A DNA stretch of 64,000 nucleotides, from positions 186,001 to 250,000 of the forward strand of contig NZ_JAOTIK010000002.1 in the NCBI RefSeq assembly GCF_030116705.1, in the 5' to 3' direction. The notes under the pieces are model-generated. The model was not told the DNA's origin, ran no database searches, and worked only from the letters and a program-made list of their open reading frames with translations. The position numbers and the translations under genes are program-made. This document shows positions 7,882-18,215 of this stretch, piece by piece. The stretch's first letter is position 1. Each line of letters begins with the position of its first letter. The stretch is from Streptomyces sp. ML-6 (GTDB lineage: Bacteria > Actinomycetota > Actinomycetes > Streptomycetales > Streptomycetaceae).

Positions 7882-8739
7882 TCAGGTCCAGCAGAGGACT
7901 TCGTCGTCGACCAGGCCGGTGAAACAGGTCAGCAGGAGCCTGCCGCGCTCGGCCGCCGAGCCGCCGCCGAGCACGGCGTGCACCAGATTGCCGTTGATCA
8001 CGCACAGGTCGCCCGTCGCCACCGGGACGGTCAGCGAGGCGTGGCCGGTCAGCAGCTCGGGAGGGTACGGGTACCCGCTGTGGCTGAGGCCCAGGCGCGC
8101 GCGGCTCCGGTCGTCGGGCGCGATGTTCCACAGCCGCAGCTGTCCCCGCCCCCCGGGGACGTGCGGGTAGACATTGACCGCCATCACCCGCCGGACGCGC
8201 TGGATCTCGAAGCCGGCCTGGAGGGGATCGCTGAGTTGTGCGAGATCGTCGTGGGGCAGCAGCAGGAACTCACGGGAGTCGTTGTTCCAGCACACCGCCT
8301 TGGACGGGCCGGCTTCCCGGCCGTCGTGTCCGGCGGGGCGGACCACGCCGATCCGCTCGGCCAGCGCCTCGCGCAGCCGGGCGATCGGGTCCCACGCGCC
8401 GTCGTACAGGGCGGCCACGGCCTCCCGTGCGTCCGCTGCGGCCTCGAGGTAGTCCCGGGTGGAGAGGTCGATGTGCGACGCGCCGAGGATGTGGGCCTCG
8501 ATGCCTTCGGCGCCCTCGCCGTAGCGCGGGGTGCGGTGCGGGGAGTCCCAGAAGTTCCGCGTGAGGGTGGCGCACTGGGCCGCGGGCACGAAGTGCCGTA
8601 CCCGGTAGGCGGCCAGTCGGCCGTTCAGGACGTCCAGTACGCGCTCGATGTCGAGCGCGCCCTCGCTCTCGTGCAGCTGGAAACGGTCGGCGGGCAGAAC
8701 CTCGCCGGTGATCGACGGTGCGGTGACTTCGGTGGTCAT
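7882..8739 (-). CDS. Fe(II)/2-oxoglutarate-dependent oxygenase-like protein
   Basis: A 285-residue protein with the layout of a non-heme iron oxygenase. It has a HxD pair in [11 protein letters not shown] (about residue 155), a distal His in [11 protein letters not shown] (about 253), and a following Arg in RGRLLLTCF suited to bind 2-oxoglutarate. The HxD carboxylate is present, so hydroxylation or desaturation rather than halogenation is expected. It stands alone on the minus strand between the MbtH cassette and the NRPS, sharing a divergent intergenic region with the NRPS. It probably hydroxylates an amino acid or the assembled product. The exact family is not recognised; assignment rests on the facial triad. 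Confidence 0.72.
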   Translation of the reverse strand: MTTEVTAPSITGEVLPADRFQLHESEGALDIERVLDVLNGRLAAYRVRHFVPAAQCATLTRNFWDSPHRTPRYGEGAEGIEAHILGASHIDLSTRDYLEAAADAREAVAALYDGAWDPIARLREALAERIGVVRPAGHDGREAGPSKAVCWNNDSREFLLLPHDDLAQLSDPLQAGFEIQRVRRVMAVNVYPHVPGGRGQLRLWNIAPDDRSRARLGLSHSGYPYPPELLTGHASLTVPVATGDLCVINGNLVHAVLGGGSAAERGRLLLTCFTGLVDDEVLCWT

Positions 8740-9021
8740 ACATCCTCCGGCTGGGTTTCACGCCCATGCTGGAGGGCGCGCCTGCCGGGAGGGCGACACG
8801 GCCGCGGCACCCCGTCCGGGCGGATGCGCAGGTGGGCCGCACGACGCGGCGGCGGCCGCGAGTCGACTACGGAATCGGTGCCCGCCGCCCCCGGTGCGGG
8901 CGCTGCCCCGTAGCGTGCCCATAGGCCGGCCCGGCGGCCCCGGCCGAGCAGCGAAGTTGCCCCCGGGGGCGCGTCAACCGGATGTCTCCGGGGCGCGGCC
9001 CGGTTCCACGACGATGCGTAC
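8740..9021. promoter_or_regulatory. Divergent promoter region, oxygenase / NRPS
   Basis: These 280 bases separate the oxygenase start (8739, minus) from the NRPS start (9022, plus) and must drive both. The NRPS ATG has no good Shine-Dalgarno site. No clear operator palindrome is visible. Confidence 0.4.
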
Positions 9022-12000
9022 ATGACGGCAGGAAATCAATCGGCGGCGCGCCGCCGGGAACTCCTCGGTCTGCTCCTGCGTCGCGACGGCCTCGCGCGGG
9101 ACACGATCGGGCGGGCCGCTCGCGACCGACCGCTCCCTCTCTCGTTCGCCCAGCAGCGGCTGTGGGTGCTGGACCGGCTTCTCGGGGAGAGCCCCGTCTA
9201 CACCGCTCCGCTGGCCCACCGGATGCGCGGGCCGCTCTCCGTGCCCGCGCTGCGGGCGGCGTTCACCGACGTGGTCGCGCGGCACGAGGCGCTGCGCACC
9301 AGGTTCACCACGCACGGAACCGAACCCGGGCAGGTGATCGACGAGCCGGCGCCGGTTCCCCTCGCCGTGGTCGACCTGACCGGGCACCCGGCCGCCGAGG
9401 CCGAGGCGCGCGCACTGGCCCGTGCGGAGGCGGCGCGGCCCTTCGACCTGGAGAGCGGGCCGCTGCTGCGCACGACCGTGCTCGTCCTGGCTCCGGACGA
9501 CCACGTGCTGTTGCTGAGCATGCATCACATCGTCGTCGACAGCTGGTCGTTGGGCGTGCTCTTTCGCGAACTGCGCACGGCGTACGAGGCCCGGCTGGCG
9601 GGGCGCCCCTGCGAACTCCCGGAACTGCGGGTGCAGTACGCCGACTTCGCCGCGTGGCAGCGCTCCGCGGCCACCCGCGAGCGCTTCGCGGCGGATCTGG
9701 AGCACTGGGTCGCCACCCTGCGCGGCGCGCCGCAGATCGTCACCCTGCCGCAGGACCGGCCCCGCCCGGTCGTGCCCACGTACAAGGGCGCGGAGCACCT
9801 GTTCACGGTCCCTGCCGACACCTCCGCCGCCCTGCGCGGGCTGGCGGTGGCGGAGCAGGCCACGCTGTTCATGGTGCTGCTCGCGGTGCTGGACGCGCTC
9901 CTGGCCCGCTACACCGGGGAGGAGGACGTGGTCGTCGGCTCGCCGGTGGCGGGGCGCGATCTCGCCGAGCTGGAGCCGTTGATCGGGTTCTTCATCAACA
10001 GCGTCAACCTCCGTACCGATCTGTCGGGCGACCCCACCTTCCGCGAGCTGATCGGCCGGGTCCGGCGTACGGCGCTGGACGCCTTCGACCACCAGCAGCT
10101 GCCGTTCGACGTCCTGGTCGAGCGGCTCCAGCCGGTGCGTCAGCTCAGTGTCCACCCGCTGCACCAGATCAGCTTCCAGGTCACCGAGCAGAGCGACCGG
10201 TCGACGGACCTGCTGCTGGCCCAGGTCGAGGGCGGTGTGGGCGAGGCCGCGCCGGCCCTGCCGGACGTCGAGGTGACGGCGTTCCCCACCGGTACCGGCA
10301 CCCACCACTTCGACCTCGCGATGGGGCTGGCCGAAGGGCCGGACGGGCTGGTGGCCCGGCTGGAGTACGCGGCCGACCTCTACGACGCCGGGACCATCGA
10401 ACGCTTCGCGGACAGTTTCCGCACCTTCGCGCGGGCCGCCGTCGCCGCGCCCGACACCCCGATCTCCGCACTGCCGCTGCTGGGCGAGCGGGAGCGGACG
10501 CGGGTGCTGGAGGAGTGGAACGACACCGCGCGGCCCGATGCCGACCAGCGCTGTCTGCACGAGCTGATCGCCTCCCAGGCCCGCCGCAGGCCGGCGGGGA
10601 TCGCCGTGCGCGACGGGGACCGGGAGCTGACGTACGGCCGGCTCGACGCCTGCGCCAATGCCCTGGCGCACCGGTTGCGCGCCCTGGGCGCCGGGCCCGA
10701 GCGCATCGTCGCGGTCTGCGCCGAGCGGTCGGTGGAGGCGGTCGTGGCCCTCGTGGGGGTGATGAAGGCCGGCGCCGCCGTCGTCGTCCTCGACCCGGAG
10801 CAGCCGGAGTCCCGGCTGCGCCGCCTGCTGGCCGACACCGGCGCCCTGGCGGTGGTCACCCGGCGCGCGGGGCATGCCCGTCTGCCGCGCGATGTCGTCC
10901 CCGTCGTCGAGCTGGACCCGGACCTGACGGTGCCGGCCCACCTTCCCACCACCGCACCGGTCACCGGTGTGGGTCCCGACAACATCGCGCACGCCGTGCA
11001 CACCTCCGGCTCCACGGGCGAGCCCAAGTGCATCCTCACCCCGCACCGGGGGGCTGCCAACCTCATCGCGTGCGACACCGCCGAGTACGGCCTGGGCCCC
11101 GGCGACCGGCTGCTGCAGAAGGCGCCCTTCACCTTCGACGCGTCCATGTGGGAGGTGATCTGGCCGCTGACCGCGGGCGCCACCGTCGTGGTCGCCGCCC
11201 CCGGCGGCCAGCGCGACCCGGACTACCTGGCCCGGCTCGTCCAGGACGAGCAGGTGACGCTGGTCCACTTCGTGCCCGTGATGCTGCGCGAGTTCCTCGC
11301 CACGCCCCGCGTCGCGCAGTGCACCTCGTTGCGGCAGGTGCACTGCGGCGGCGAGGCGATCACGCCGGACCTGGTGGAGCGCTTCCACGAGGTGCTGCCG
11401 TGGGCGGAGCTGCACAACCAGTACGGGCCGGCCGAGGTCTCGGGGCAGACGAACTTCTGGCGGCTGGAGCCGGGGATCACCCGCATCCCGCTCGGGCGCG
11501 CGGCGTGGAACACCCGCATGTACGTCCTGGACCGGTACGGCGCCCCGGTGCCGCAGGGCGTGACCGGCGAGCTGTACCTGGCGGGCACGGGCGTGGCCCG
11601 CGGCTACCACGGCAGGCCGGGGCTGACCGCCGAACGGTTCCTGCCCGATCCGTTCGGCCCGCCCGGCAGCCGGGTGTACCGCACCGGTGACCTGGTGCGG
11701 TGGATCGGCGACGGCAACCTGGAGTTCGTCGGCCGCGCCGACCACCAGGTGAAGATCCGCGGCTTCCGGATCGAACCCGGGGAGGTGGAGGGGCACCTCA
11801 CGGCCCATCCCGGCGTGCGGGAGGCGGTCGTCGTGGCCCGCGGCGGCCCGTCCGGGGACAAGAGGCTCGTCGCCTACGTCGTGGCCGCGGACGATTCCGT
11901 GGTCCCGGGGCTGCGCGCGCACCTGGCCGAGAGGGTGCCCGAGTACATGGTGCCCGCGGTGATCGTGCCGCTCGACGCGTTGCCGCTCAACCGCAACGGC

Positions 12001-14976
12001 AAGGTGGACCAGCGGGCGCTGCCCGAGCCCGCCGTCACCGGGCGCGGCGCGCTGGTGCGGCCCCGTACCCGCGAGGAGCACCTGTTCGCCGGCATCTGGT
12101 GCGCCGTGCTCGGGCTCGAGGAGGTCGGGGTCGACGAGAACTTCTTCGCCCTCGGCGGCGACTCGCTGCGGGCCATCGAGGTGGCCACGCGGGCCGGTGA
12201 GGCGGGGTACCGGATCACGCCCAACCAGCTGTTCCAGCACCAGGTCCTGGCCGACCTGGCAGCCGAGGCGACGGCGGTCGGGGCCGGGCGGGCACCGGTC
12301 GCGGAGCAGGAGGAGGTCACCGGCCGCTGCCCGCTGACCCCGATCCAGCACGCGTTCTTCGCGGAGGGCGACCCGGAGCGCGACCACCTCACCCAGTACA
12401 CGGTGCTCGAACTGGCGCCGGACCTGGCGCCGGACGTCCTCGACACCGCGCTCGACGCGCTGGTGGCGCACCACGACCAGTTGCGGGCCGCGTTCCGTCG
12501 CGACCGCGACGGCTGGGTGCAGGAGATCCTCCCGCACGAGCCCCGCCGCCGCATCGAGCGCCTGGGGCCGGCCGTCGGGGCCGAGGCCGCGTTGCGCCAC
12601 GCGGTCGACGGCTTCGACCTCGGGGCCGGGGTGGTCCTGCGCGCCGCGCTGACGGGCCGCCGGCTGGTGCTGGCCGTGCACCACCTGTGTGTGGACGTGG
12701 TGTCCTGGCGGGTGCTGCTGGAGGATCTCGGCACCCTCTGCCGGGGCGGTGACCTGCCGGCGAGGACCACGTCCTTCTCGGCCTGGGCGGACCGGCTGCA
12801 CGAGCGGGCCCGCGACCCGGAGCTCGTGCGGGAGGCGGAGGTCTGGCGCGGTCTCGTGCCCGAGGCGGTGCCACCGCTCCCGCGCGAGGGCGGCGGGCCG
12901 GGGGCCGGGGGCACGCGCGACGCCACGGCGGTCATCGGGGCCGAGCTCGGTGAGCAGGAGACGCGCGCCCTGCTCACCGAGGTGCCCGCGGCTTTCCGGG
13001 CGGAGGCGAAGGACACCGTACTGGCGGCGCTCGCACTGGCGCTGTGCCGCTGGACCGGCTCGCCGGACGTGCTCGTGGACGTGGAGGGCCACGGCCGGGA
13101 GCCGCTGTTCGCCGAGGTCGACCTGACGCGCACCGTCGGCTGGTTCACCGCCGTGCATCCGGTCGCCGTACGGGGCGTCGACCCGGACGACGTAGTGGGC
13201 TGCCTGGCCGCGGTGCGCGAGAGCGTCGCGGCGGTGCCCGGCCGCGGCATCGGCCACGGGCTGCTCCTGCGGCCGGGGGCCGAGGGCCCGCTGTCCGGGC
13301 TCGCCCGCGCCGAGGTGCAGCTGAACTACCTGGGCCGTACGGACGACACCGCCGCCGCGCACGAGGTGTTCACCACCGTCGGCGATCCGGTGCGCGCGCT
13401 CGGCGCGGGCACCCGGCCCCTCCCCTACCCGGTCGAGGTCGTCGCGCAGGTGGCCGGTGGCCGGCTGCGGGTCGCGCTGTCCTACGACACCGGGGCGTTC
13501 GCCGCGAGGACCATGGAGGCCCTCGCCTCCGGAGTGGTCACGGCGCTGTCCGAGATCGCCGGGGCCGCCGCCCGAGCGGACGCCGGCTTCCGCATCGGGG
13601 CGGACTTTCCACTGGCCGGGCTGTCCACTGCCGAACTGGCCCGCCAGTTCGGCTCCTGTCGGGGCATCGAGGACATCTGCCCGCTCTCCCCGGTGCAGGA
13701 GGGCATCCTCTTCCACACGGTGCAGAGCGACGACGCCCGGCTCTACACGACCCGGCTGTCCTGGCAGGCGGACGGGCTGGACCCGGACGCCTTCGCGCAG
13801 GCCTGGCGGGAAGCGGCGAGCCGGGTGCCCGTGCTGCGGACCCGGGTCGTGTGGCGGCTGGTCGACCGGCCGCTCCAGGTGGTCGACGAGCGGGCGCGGT
13901 TCCCGGTAGCCCGGCTGGACTGGTCGGCGCGGCCGGCGGCGGAACGGAGCCGGGCGCTCGACGAACTGCTCGCCTCCGGGCGGGAGTTCGACCTGGAGCG
14001 GGGGCCGCTGGTGCGGATCACCCTGATCGACGAGGGGGTCGACGGGTGGCGGGTGCTGATGGAGGCGCACCATCTGGTGATCGACGGGTGGAGCAGCGCG
14101 ATCCTCGTCGACGACGTGCTGGCGCTGTACCGGGCCATCCGCGACGACGCCCCGATGCACCGCCCGGCCCGCAGGCCCTTCCGGGACTACCTCGCCTGGC
14201 TGGCCGGCCGGGACAGCACTCCGGACCACGAGTTCTGGACCCGCTACCTGGCCGGGTTCACCGAGCCCACTCCCCTGCCGCCGGGCCGGGAACCGGGCCG
14301 GCCCGGCGGCCACCAGCTGTACGAGGTCGGGCTGCCGGAAGGGCTCGGTGAGCGGCTGGACACCTTCGTCCGGTCCGCCCGGCTCACCCGCAGCACCGTC
14401 TTCCAGGCCGCCTGGGGACTGGTCCTCGCCAGTCACGCCCGCACGGACGACGTGGTGTTCGGCGCCACCGTCTCCGGCCGCTCGGGGCCGGCCGGCATCG
14501 AGCAGATGATCGGCATGTTCATCAACACCCTGCCCCTGCGCGTACGTGTCGACTCCGTTTCCCCGCCGGGCAGTTGGCTCCGCGGGATCCAGGAAGCGCG
14601 GGGCCGGATGCCCTCGGAGCACACCCCGCTCACGGCCGTCGCGCGCTGTGCCGAGGTCAGCAGGCGCCGGCCGCTGTTCAGCACGGTCGTGGTGTTCGAG
14701 AACTATCCGGTCGCCGACGAGGTCCGGACGGCCCTGCACGGCGGCGGGGCCGGGGCGCTGCGGGTCGCGGACTCCAACAACTACCCGCTGACCTTGATCG
14801 TCGAGGACGGTCCCCGGCCCGCGGCGCGGCTGATGTTCGACACCGGCCGGTTCGACCTGGCCCAGGTGGACCGCGTGGGGCGCGCCCTGGCCGCCGCGCT
14901 GGGCGCGCTCACCGATCCGGCATGCGCCTCGCTCGCCGACGTCCTGCCCCACATCGACGCCGCCCGTGCGTCCTGA
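9022..14976 (+). CDS. Nonribosomal peptide synthetase, C-A-PCP-E-C
   Basis: A 1,984-residue NRPS. The first C domain (about 30-470, HHIVVDSWS) accepts an acyl or polyketide donor. The A domain (about 500-1000) has [24 protein letters not shown] and NRNGK. The PCP follows with Ser1048 (GGDSL). The epimerization domain (about 1097-1515) has [16 protein letters not shown] and NYLGR. The final C domain (about 1547-1973) has SPVQEGILF and HHLVIDGWS, typical of D-donor/L-acceptor C domains. The A-pocket residues read as D-A-W-H-H-G-Q-G-Q plus Lys, which matches no code I know. The module therefore adds one D-configured residue and hands it to an acceptor that must come on another carrier protein, plausibly 7175-7462 or the A-PCP. 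No thioesterase is attached; release is left to a trans enzyme. Confidence 0.95.
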   Translation: MTAGNQSAARRRELLGLLLRRDGLARDTIGRAARDRPLPLSFAQQRLWVLDRLLGESPVYTAPLAHRMRGPLSVPALRAAFTDVVARHEALRTRFTTHGTEPGQVIDEPAPVPLAVVDLTGHPAAEAEARALARAEAARPFDLESGPLLRTTVLVLAPDDHVLLLSMHHIVVDSWSLGVLFRELRTAYEARLAGRPCELPELRVQYADFAAWQRSAATRERFAADLEHWVATLRGAPQIVTLPQDRPRPVVPTYKGAEHLFTVPADTSAALRGLAVAEQATLFMVLLAVLDALLARYTGEEDVVVGSPVAGRDLAELEPLIGFFINSVNLRTDLSGDPTFRELIGRVRRTALDAFDHQQLPFDVLVERLQPVRQLSVHPLHQISFQVTEQSDRSTDLLLAQVEGGVGEAAPALPDVEVTAFPTGTGTHHFDLAMGLAEGPDGLVARLEYAADLYDAGTIERFADSFRTFARAAVAAPDTPISALPLLGERERTRVLEEWNDTARPDADQRCLHELIASQARRRPAGIAVRDGDRELTYGRLDACANALAHRLRALGAGPERIVAVCAERSVEAVVALVGVMKAGAAVVVLDPEQPESRLRRLLADTGALAVVTRRAGHARLPRDVVPVVELDPDLTVPAHLPTTAPVTGVGPDNIAHAVHTSGSTGEPKCILTPHRGAANLIACDTAEYGLGPGDRLLQKAPFTFDASMWEVIWPLTAGATVVVAAPGGQRDPDYLARLVQDEQVTLVHFVPVMLREFLATPRVAQCTSLRQVHCGGEAITPDLVERFHEVLPWAELHNQYGPAEVSGQTNFWRLEPGITRIPLGRAAWNTRMYVLDRYGAPVPQGVTGELYLAGTGVARGYHGRPGLTAERFLPDPFGPPGSRVYRTGDLVRWIGDGNLEFVGRADHQVKIRGFRIEPGEVEGHLTAHPGVREAVVVARGGPSGDKRLVAYVVAADDSVVPGLRAHLAERVPEYMVPAVIVPLDALPLNRNGKVDQRALPEPAVTGRGALVRPRTREEHLFAGIWCAVLGLEEVGVDENFFALGGDSLRAIEVATRAGEAGYRITPNQLFQHQVLADLAAEATAVGAGRAPVAEQEEVTGRCPLTPIQHAFFAEGDPERDHLTQYTVLELAPDLAPDVLDTALDALVAHHDQLRAAFRRDRDGWVQEILPHEPRRRIERLGPAVGAEAALRHAVDGFDLGAGVVLRAALTGRRLVLAVHHLCVDVVSWRVLLEDLGTLCRGGDLPARTTSFSAWADRLHERARDPELVREAEVWRGLVPEAVPPLPREGGGPGAGGTRDATAVIGAELGEQETRALLTEVPAAFRAEAKDTVLAALALALCRWTGSPDVLVDVEGHGREPLFAEVDLTRTVGWFTAVHPVAVRGVDPDDVVGCLAAVRESVAAVPGRGIGHGLLLRPGAEGPLSGLARAEVQLNYLGRTDDTAAAHEVFTTVGDPVRALGAGTRPLPYPVEVVAQVAGGRLRVALSYDTGAFAARTMEALASGVVTALSEIAGAAARADAGFRIGADFPLAGLSTAELARQFGSCRGIEDICPLSPVQEGILFHTVQSDDARLYTTRLSWQADGLDPDAFAQAWREAASRVPVLRTRVVWRLVDRPLQVVDERARFPVARLDWSARPAAERSRALDELLASGREFDLERGPLVRITLIDEGVDGWRVLMEAHHLVIDGWSSAILVDDVLALYRAIRDDAPMHRPARRPFRDYLAWLAGRDSTPDHEFWTRYLAGFTEPTPLPPGREPGRPGGHQLYEVGLPEGLGERLDTFVRSARLTRSTVFQAAWGLVLASHARTDDVVFGATVSGRSGPAGIEQMIGMFINTLPLRVRVDSVSPPGSWLRGIQEARGRMPSEHTPLTAVARCAEVSRRRPLFSTVVVFENYPVADEVRTALHGGGAGALRVADSNNYPLTLIVEDGPRPAARLMFDTGRFDLAQVDRVGRALAAALGALTDPACASLADVLPHIDAARAS

Positions 14977-14992
14977 CTGCCCGGAGGTGCGC

Positions 14993-16495
14993 ATGTTCCA
15001 CGATCTGGCCGACGCGCTGGAAGAGGTCCTGCCGGAGATCCTGGCCGGTACGAACACCCCCGGTGTGGCGGTGGCGCTCGCCACCGGCACCGAACTGCGC
15101 GGGATGGGGGCGGGGTACGCCGACCTGGCCCGGGGGGTGCCGATGACGGGGGCCTCGTCCGCGACCGCCGGTTCGCTGAGCAAGCCGTTGGTCGGGCTGG
15201 CGCTCACCCGGCTCGCCGAGGCCGGTGACATCGAGGTGGACGGCCCGATCGCGCCGTTCCTCCCCCCTGGTGCCCGGCCCGCCAATCCGGAGGCACAACA
15301 GCCGGTCACGGCGGGCATGCTCACCTCGCACACCGGGGGGTACCGCACCGACATCATCGACGCCGAGCTGACCCGGCCCCGCCCGATCGCCGAGTACGTG
15401 GCGCTGCGCCACGAGGCCGGTACCACCCCTGAGTACGGCGGGGTGTGTCCCCTCTACGGGCCGCCGGGCCAATTCGCCTACTCCAGCTTCGGCATGTCCG
15501 TGGTGGGCTGTGCCGTCGAGCAGGTGGCGGGGGAGAACTACGCGTCCTACGTGGACCGTTCGGTCTTCAAGGCGCTGGGCATGGACTCCTCCGCCCTGCC
15601 CACCGGTTCCGGGCAGCCGTCCCGGTGGGACGAGTTGGTGGACGGTGCGGGCCACGCCACCGGGTACATGGGGTTCGGTCCGTGGTGCGTGCCCTCGCCC
15701 GTCTACCACTCGGCGACCTACCCGGGCGCCGGGCTGGTGACCTCTCCCCTCGACTACGCCCGGCTGTTCCAGTCGCTGCTGCGGACCTCCAAGGGCGCCG
15801 ACGGGGTGGTCGGTCCCGCGGGTCTCCAGGCGATGCTGCGTCCGCGGGTCACCCGCTCCAGCCCGGTCACCCCGGACACGTTCGCGGGGACGGGCCTGGA
15901 GATGAGCAGTCCCGAGCGCGACGGCCGGCTGTGGTGGTGGGGTCACTCCGCCGCCTACCCGTGGGGGTACTGGTGGGATGCGCGGGTCTACCCCCACCTC
16001 GATCTGGTCGTGGTGGCCATGGCCAACAAGTGGGACATGATGCGACTGCACAACCCGGCCGACCGCAACGCCGCGGGCATCGTGGCCCAGTGGGCCGCCC
16101 GCTGGGCCGCCCACGGTGTGCCGCCCCGCCGCCGACGGGCCGTCGGCCGCCGGGAAGCGGTCGCGCCGGGGCCCGAGGCGTCTTCGCTGATGGGCGCCGT
16201 CGTCGGGGAGCGGGCGTACGCGGCGCTCGGTCTCACCGGCCGGTTCGACGCCGCCACCGTGCGGTCCATGGCGGAGCGCACCCGCCCGTTCGACGGCACG
16301 CCGACGCCCGGTCCCGACGTGGACGCGTTCGCGAGCGGGGTCGCGGACCTCGCGGAACTGGCACCCGATCCGGGGCGCATCCGCCGGTACGCCCGCGAGC
16401 GGGGTCCCGAGGCCGCGCTGTGGGCGCTCGAATGCGGCGCCACCTCGGCGGAGTTCCCGCTGCCCGCTCCTGTCTTCTGCGCACCCCACCGGTGA
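14993..16495 (+). CDS. Serine hydrolase of the beta-lactamase/PBP superfamily, candidate trans-release enzyme
   Basis: A 500-residue protein of the serine beta-lactamase / penicillin-binding-protein fold. The nucleophile motif is SLSK (Ser61, Lys64), and the tyrosine motif is YSSFG (Tyr163). Start 14993 is set by GGAGG five bases upstream, 16 bases after the NRPS stop; an in-frame earlier start would lie inside the NRPS. No signal peptide is obvious, so it acts in the cytoplasm. Members of this fold (SurE in surugamide) are trans-acting peptide cyclases that work after D-residues. Sitting directly behind an NRPS that has an E domain but no thioesterase, it is a good candidate for product release. 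A self-resistance or ester-hydrolase role is the alternative. The C-terminal 130 residues are not assigned. Confidence 0.82.
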   Translation: MFHDLADALEEVLPEILAGTNTPGVAVALATGTELRGMGAGYADLARGVPMTGASSATAGSLSKPLVGLALTRLAEAGDIEVDGPIAPFLPPGARPANPEAQQPVTAGMLTSHTGGYRTDIIDAELTRPRPIAEYVALRHEAGTTPEYGGVCPLYGPPGQFAYSSFGMSVVGCAVEQVAGENYASYVDRSVFKALGMDSSALPTGSGQPSRWDELVDGAGHATGYMGFGPWCVPSPVYHSATYPGAGLVTSPLDYARLFQSLLRTSKGADGVVGPAGLQAMLRPRVTRSSPVTPDTFAGTGLEMSSPERDGRLWWWGHSAAYPWGYWWDARVYPHLDLVVVAMANKWDMMRLHNPADRNAAGIVAQWAARWAAHGVPPRRRRAVGRREAVAPGPEASSLMGAVVGERAYAALGLTGRFDAATVRSMAERTRPFDGTPTPGPDVDAFASGVADLAELAPDPGRIRRYARERGPEAALWALECGATSAEFPLPAPVFCAPHR

Positions 16496-16504
16496 GGGGC
16501 CCCG

Positions 16505-18061
16505 ATGTATCTGACCCAGCCGTTGCACCGGGCCCTGCAGCAGTACCCGGACCGGATCGCGACCGTGCACGGGGAGCGGGCGCGTGATTTCGCCACCCAC
16601 GTCGACCGGGTGGCCCGGCTGGCGGCCGGACTGCGCTCGCTCGGGCTCGCCCCCGGCGAGCGGGTCGCCATGTACGCGTTGAACTCCGACCGCTACCTCG
16701 AACACCTCATGGCCGTCCCCTGGGCGGACGCGGTGCTCGCCCCGGTGAACACCCGCTGGGCGGAGCCGGAGGTGGCCCTCGCGCTGAACGACTGCGAGGC
16801 CCGGCTGCTCGTCGTGGACGACGCGTTCGCCGCCGCGGTGCCGGCACTGCGCGACAGCTGCCCGGGGGTCCGGCACGTGGTGTACGCGGGCGAGGGGCCC
16901 GCTCCCGAGGGCTGCACGGACTACGAGGAGCTGATCGCCGCGAGCGCCCCGGTGCCGGACGCGCGCCGGCGGGGTGACGCGCTGGCCGCGCTGTTCTACA
17001 CCGGCGGCACGACGGGTGCCCCCAAGGGCGTCATGCTCAGCCACGCCAACCTGCTGACCTCCGCCCTGGGCTGCCTGGCATCAGGGTTCCTCGCCACCCC
17101 CGGCGGGCGTTTCCTGCACACCGCGCCGATGTTCCACCTCGGGGACCTCGCGCACTGGGTCATGCAGTCGGTGGCGGGCAACACCCAGGTGACTCTCCCG
17201 GGCTTCGACCCCGCCGCGCTGCTCGCCGCAGTGCCCGCGCACGGGGTCACCGACCTGTTCCTGGTGCCGACGATGCTTCAACTGCTGCTCGATCATGAGG
17301 ACTTCACCCCCGAGCCGATGGCCGGGCTGCGACGGCTGGTGTACGCGGCCTCGCCCATGCCCAGACAGTTGCTGGACCGGGTCACCGCGCTGCTCCCGCA
17401 CCTCGAACTCGTACAGGCGTACGGCATGACGGAACTGTCGCCCGCGGTCACCCTGCTCTCCCCCGCCGACCACGGCGGGCCGCACCGCTACTCGGCGGGC
17501 CGGGCCGCCGCGCACGCCGAGGTCCGGGTGGTCGCCCCGGACGGCACGGTGGTACCGCCCGGCGAGGTCGGGGAGATCACCTGCCGGGGCGGGCACGTCA
17601 TGCAGGGGTACTGGGGCAGGCCCGAGCAGACCGCCGAGACGGTACGGGACGGCTGGCTGCGCACCGGCGACGCGGGCTACCTGGACCCCGACGGCTATCT
17701 GTACGTGGTCGACCGGATCAAGGACATGATCATCACCGGTGGTGAGAACGTCTGGTCCGGCGAGGTGGAGAACGCCCTGCGCGAGCATCCCGCCGTGGCC
17801 TCCTGCGCGGTGATCGGGGTGCCCGACGAGCGGTACGGCGAACGGGTGCACGCGGTGGTGGTGGCCGCCCCCGGCCGGCGTCCCACGGCCGCCGAACTCG
17901 ACGGCCACCTGCGCGCCCGGCTGGCGGGCTACAAGATCCCCCGCGGCTACGACTTCCTCGACGAACTGCCGCTGTCCGGTGCGGGCAAGGTGCTGAAGAG
18001 CCGCCTGCGCGAGGGCCACCCGGTCCCGGCACCCCCGGCCGATCCCGTAGTGGGCCCATGA
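16505..18061 (+). CDS. Acyl-CoA ligase (ANL superfamily)
   Basis: A 518-residue acyl-CoA synthetase or acyl-ACP ligase. The P-loop YTGGTTGAPKGVMLSH, the adenine motif QAYGMTELSP, the hinge region TGDAGYLDPDGYLYVVDRIKD and the C-terminal catalytic Lys region (SGAGKVLK) are all intact. No carrier domain is fused. It starts 9 bases after the serine hydrolase stop, so it shares the NRPS transcript. It probably activates the carboxylic acid that starts the polyketide or is acylated onto the first NRPS C domain. A guanidino acid made by the amidinotransferase is an attractive but unproven substrate. Confidence 0.9.
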   Translation: MYLTQPLHRALQQYPDRIATVHGERARDFATHVDRVARLAAGLRSLGLAPGERVAMYALNSDRYLEHLMAVPWADAVLAPVNTRWAEPEVALALNDCEARLLVVDDAFAAAVPALRDSCPGVRHVVYAGEGPAPEGCTDYEELIAASAPVPDARRRGDALAALFYTGGTTGAPKGVMLSHANLLTSALGCLASGFLATPGGRFLHTAPMFHLGDLAHWVMQSVAGNTQVTLPGFDPAALLAAVPAHGVTDLFLVPTMLQLLLDHEDFTPEPMAGLRRLVYAASPMPRQLLDRVTALLPHLELVQAYGMTELSPAVTLLSPADHGGPHRYSAGRAAAHAEVRVVAPDGTVVPPGEVGEITCRGGHVMQGYWGRPEQTAETVRDGWLRTGDAGYLDPDGYLYVVDRIKDMIITGGENVWSGEVENALREHPAVASCAVIGVPDERYGERVHAVVVAAPGRRPTAAELDGHLRARLAGYKIPRGYDFLDELPLSGAGKVLKSRLREGHPVPAPPADPVVGP

Positions 18062-18202
18062 GGTCCGCGCCGCCCCCGCGCCGGCCTGCGCTTTCGCGGG
18101 GAGCGGCCCGGCAGCCGAACGACCCGCCCCCGCCATCCGGCTCCGCGACGATGAGCCCGGACGGCGGCCTGCCCGCCGCGAAGCCCTCGTCCGCCGACCT
18201 CA

Positions 18203-18208
18203 AGGAGG
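18203..18208 (+). promoter_or_regulatory. Ribosome binding site that fixes the AT-AT-ER start
   Basis: AGGAGG at 18203-18208 lies one base from an ATG at 18210, too close to use it. It is 7 bases from the in-frame GTG at 18216, which is therefore the better start. Confidence 0.7.
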
Positions 18209-18215
18209 AATGACC

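Noticed and set aside
7882..8739. Fe/2OG halogenase
   Set aside because: The metal-binding carboxylate is present (HDD); halogenases have Ala or Gly there.
111..8739. Nikkomycin-like beta-hydroxyhistidine pathway
   Set aside because: The A-PCP/P450/TE logic matches, but the A-domain code is valine-like and no other nikkomycin genes are present.
14966..14992. Earlier ATG for the serine hydrolase
   Set aside because: It lies inside the NRPS end and lacks a ribosome site; GGAGG fits the ATG at 14993.
8974..15426. A 2,150-codon open frame on the minus strand opposite the NRPS
   Set aside because: Its product is rich in Arg/Gly/Pro/Asp-His shadow composition, has no domains, and lies entirely opposite well-supported NRPS and hydrolase genes. 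It is a high-GC shadow frame; the same applies to the long minus-strand frames at 22502-29668 and 30233-36274.
18210..18215. ATG start of the AT-AT-ER gene
   Set aside because: The AGGAGG site is only one base away; the GTG at 18216 has normal spacing and still precedes the conserved FMFAGQGSQ.
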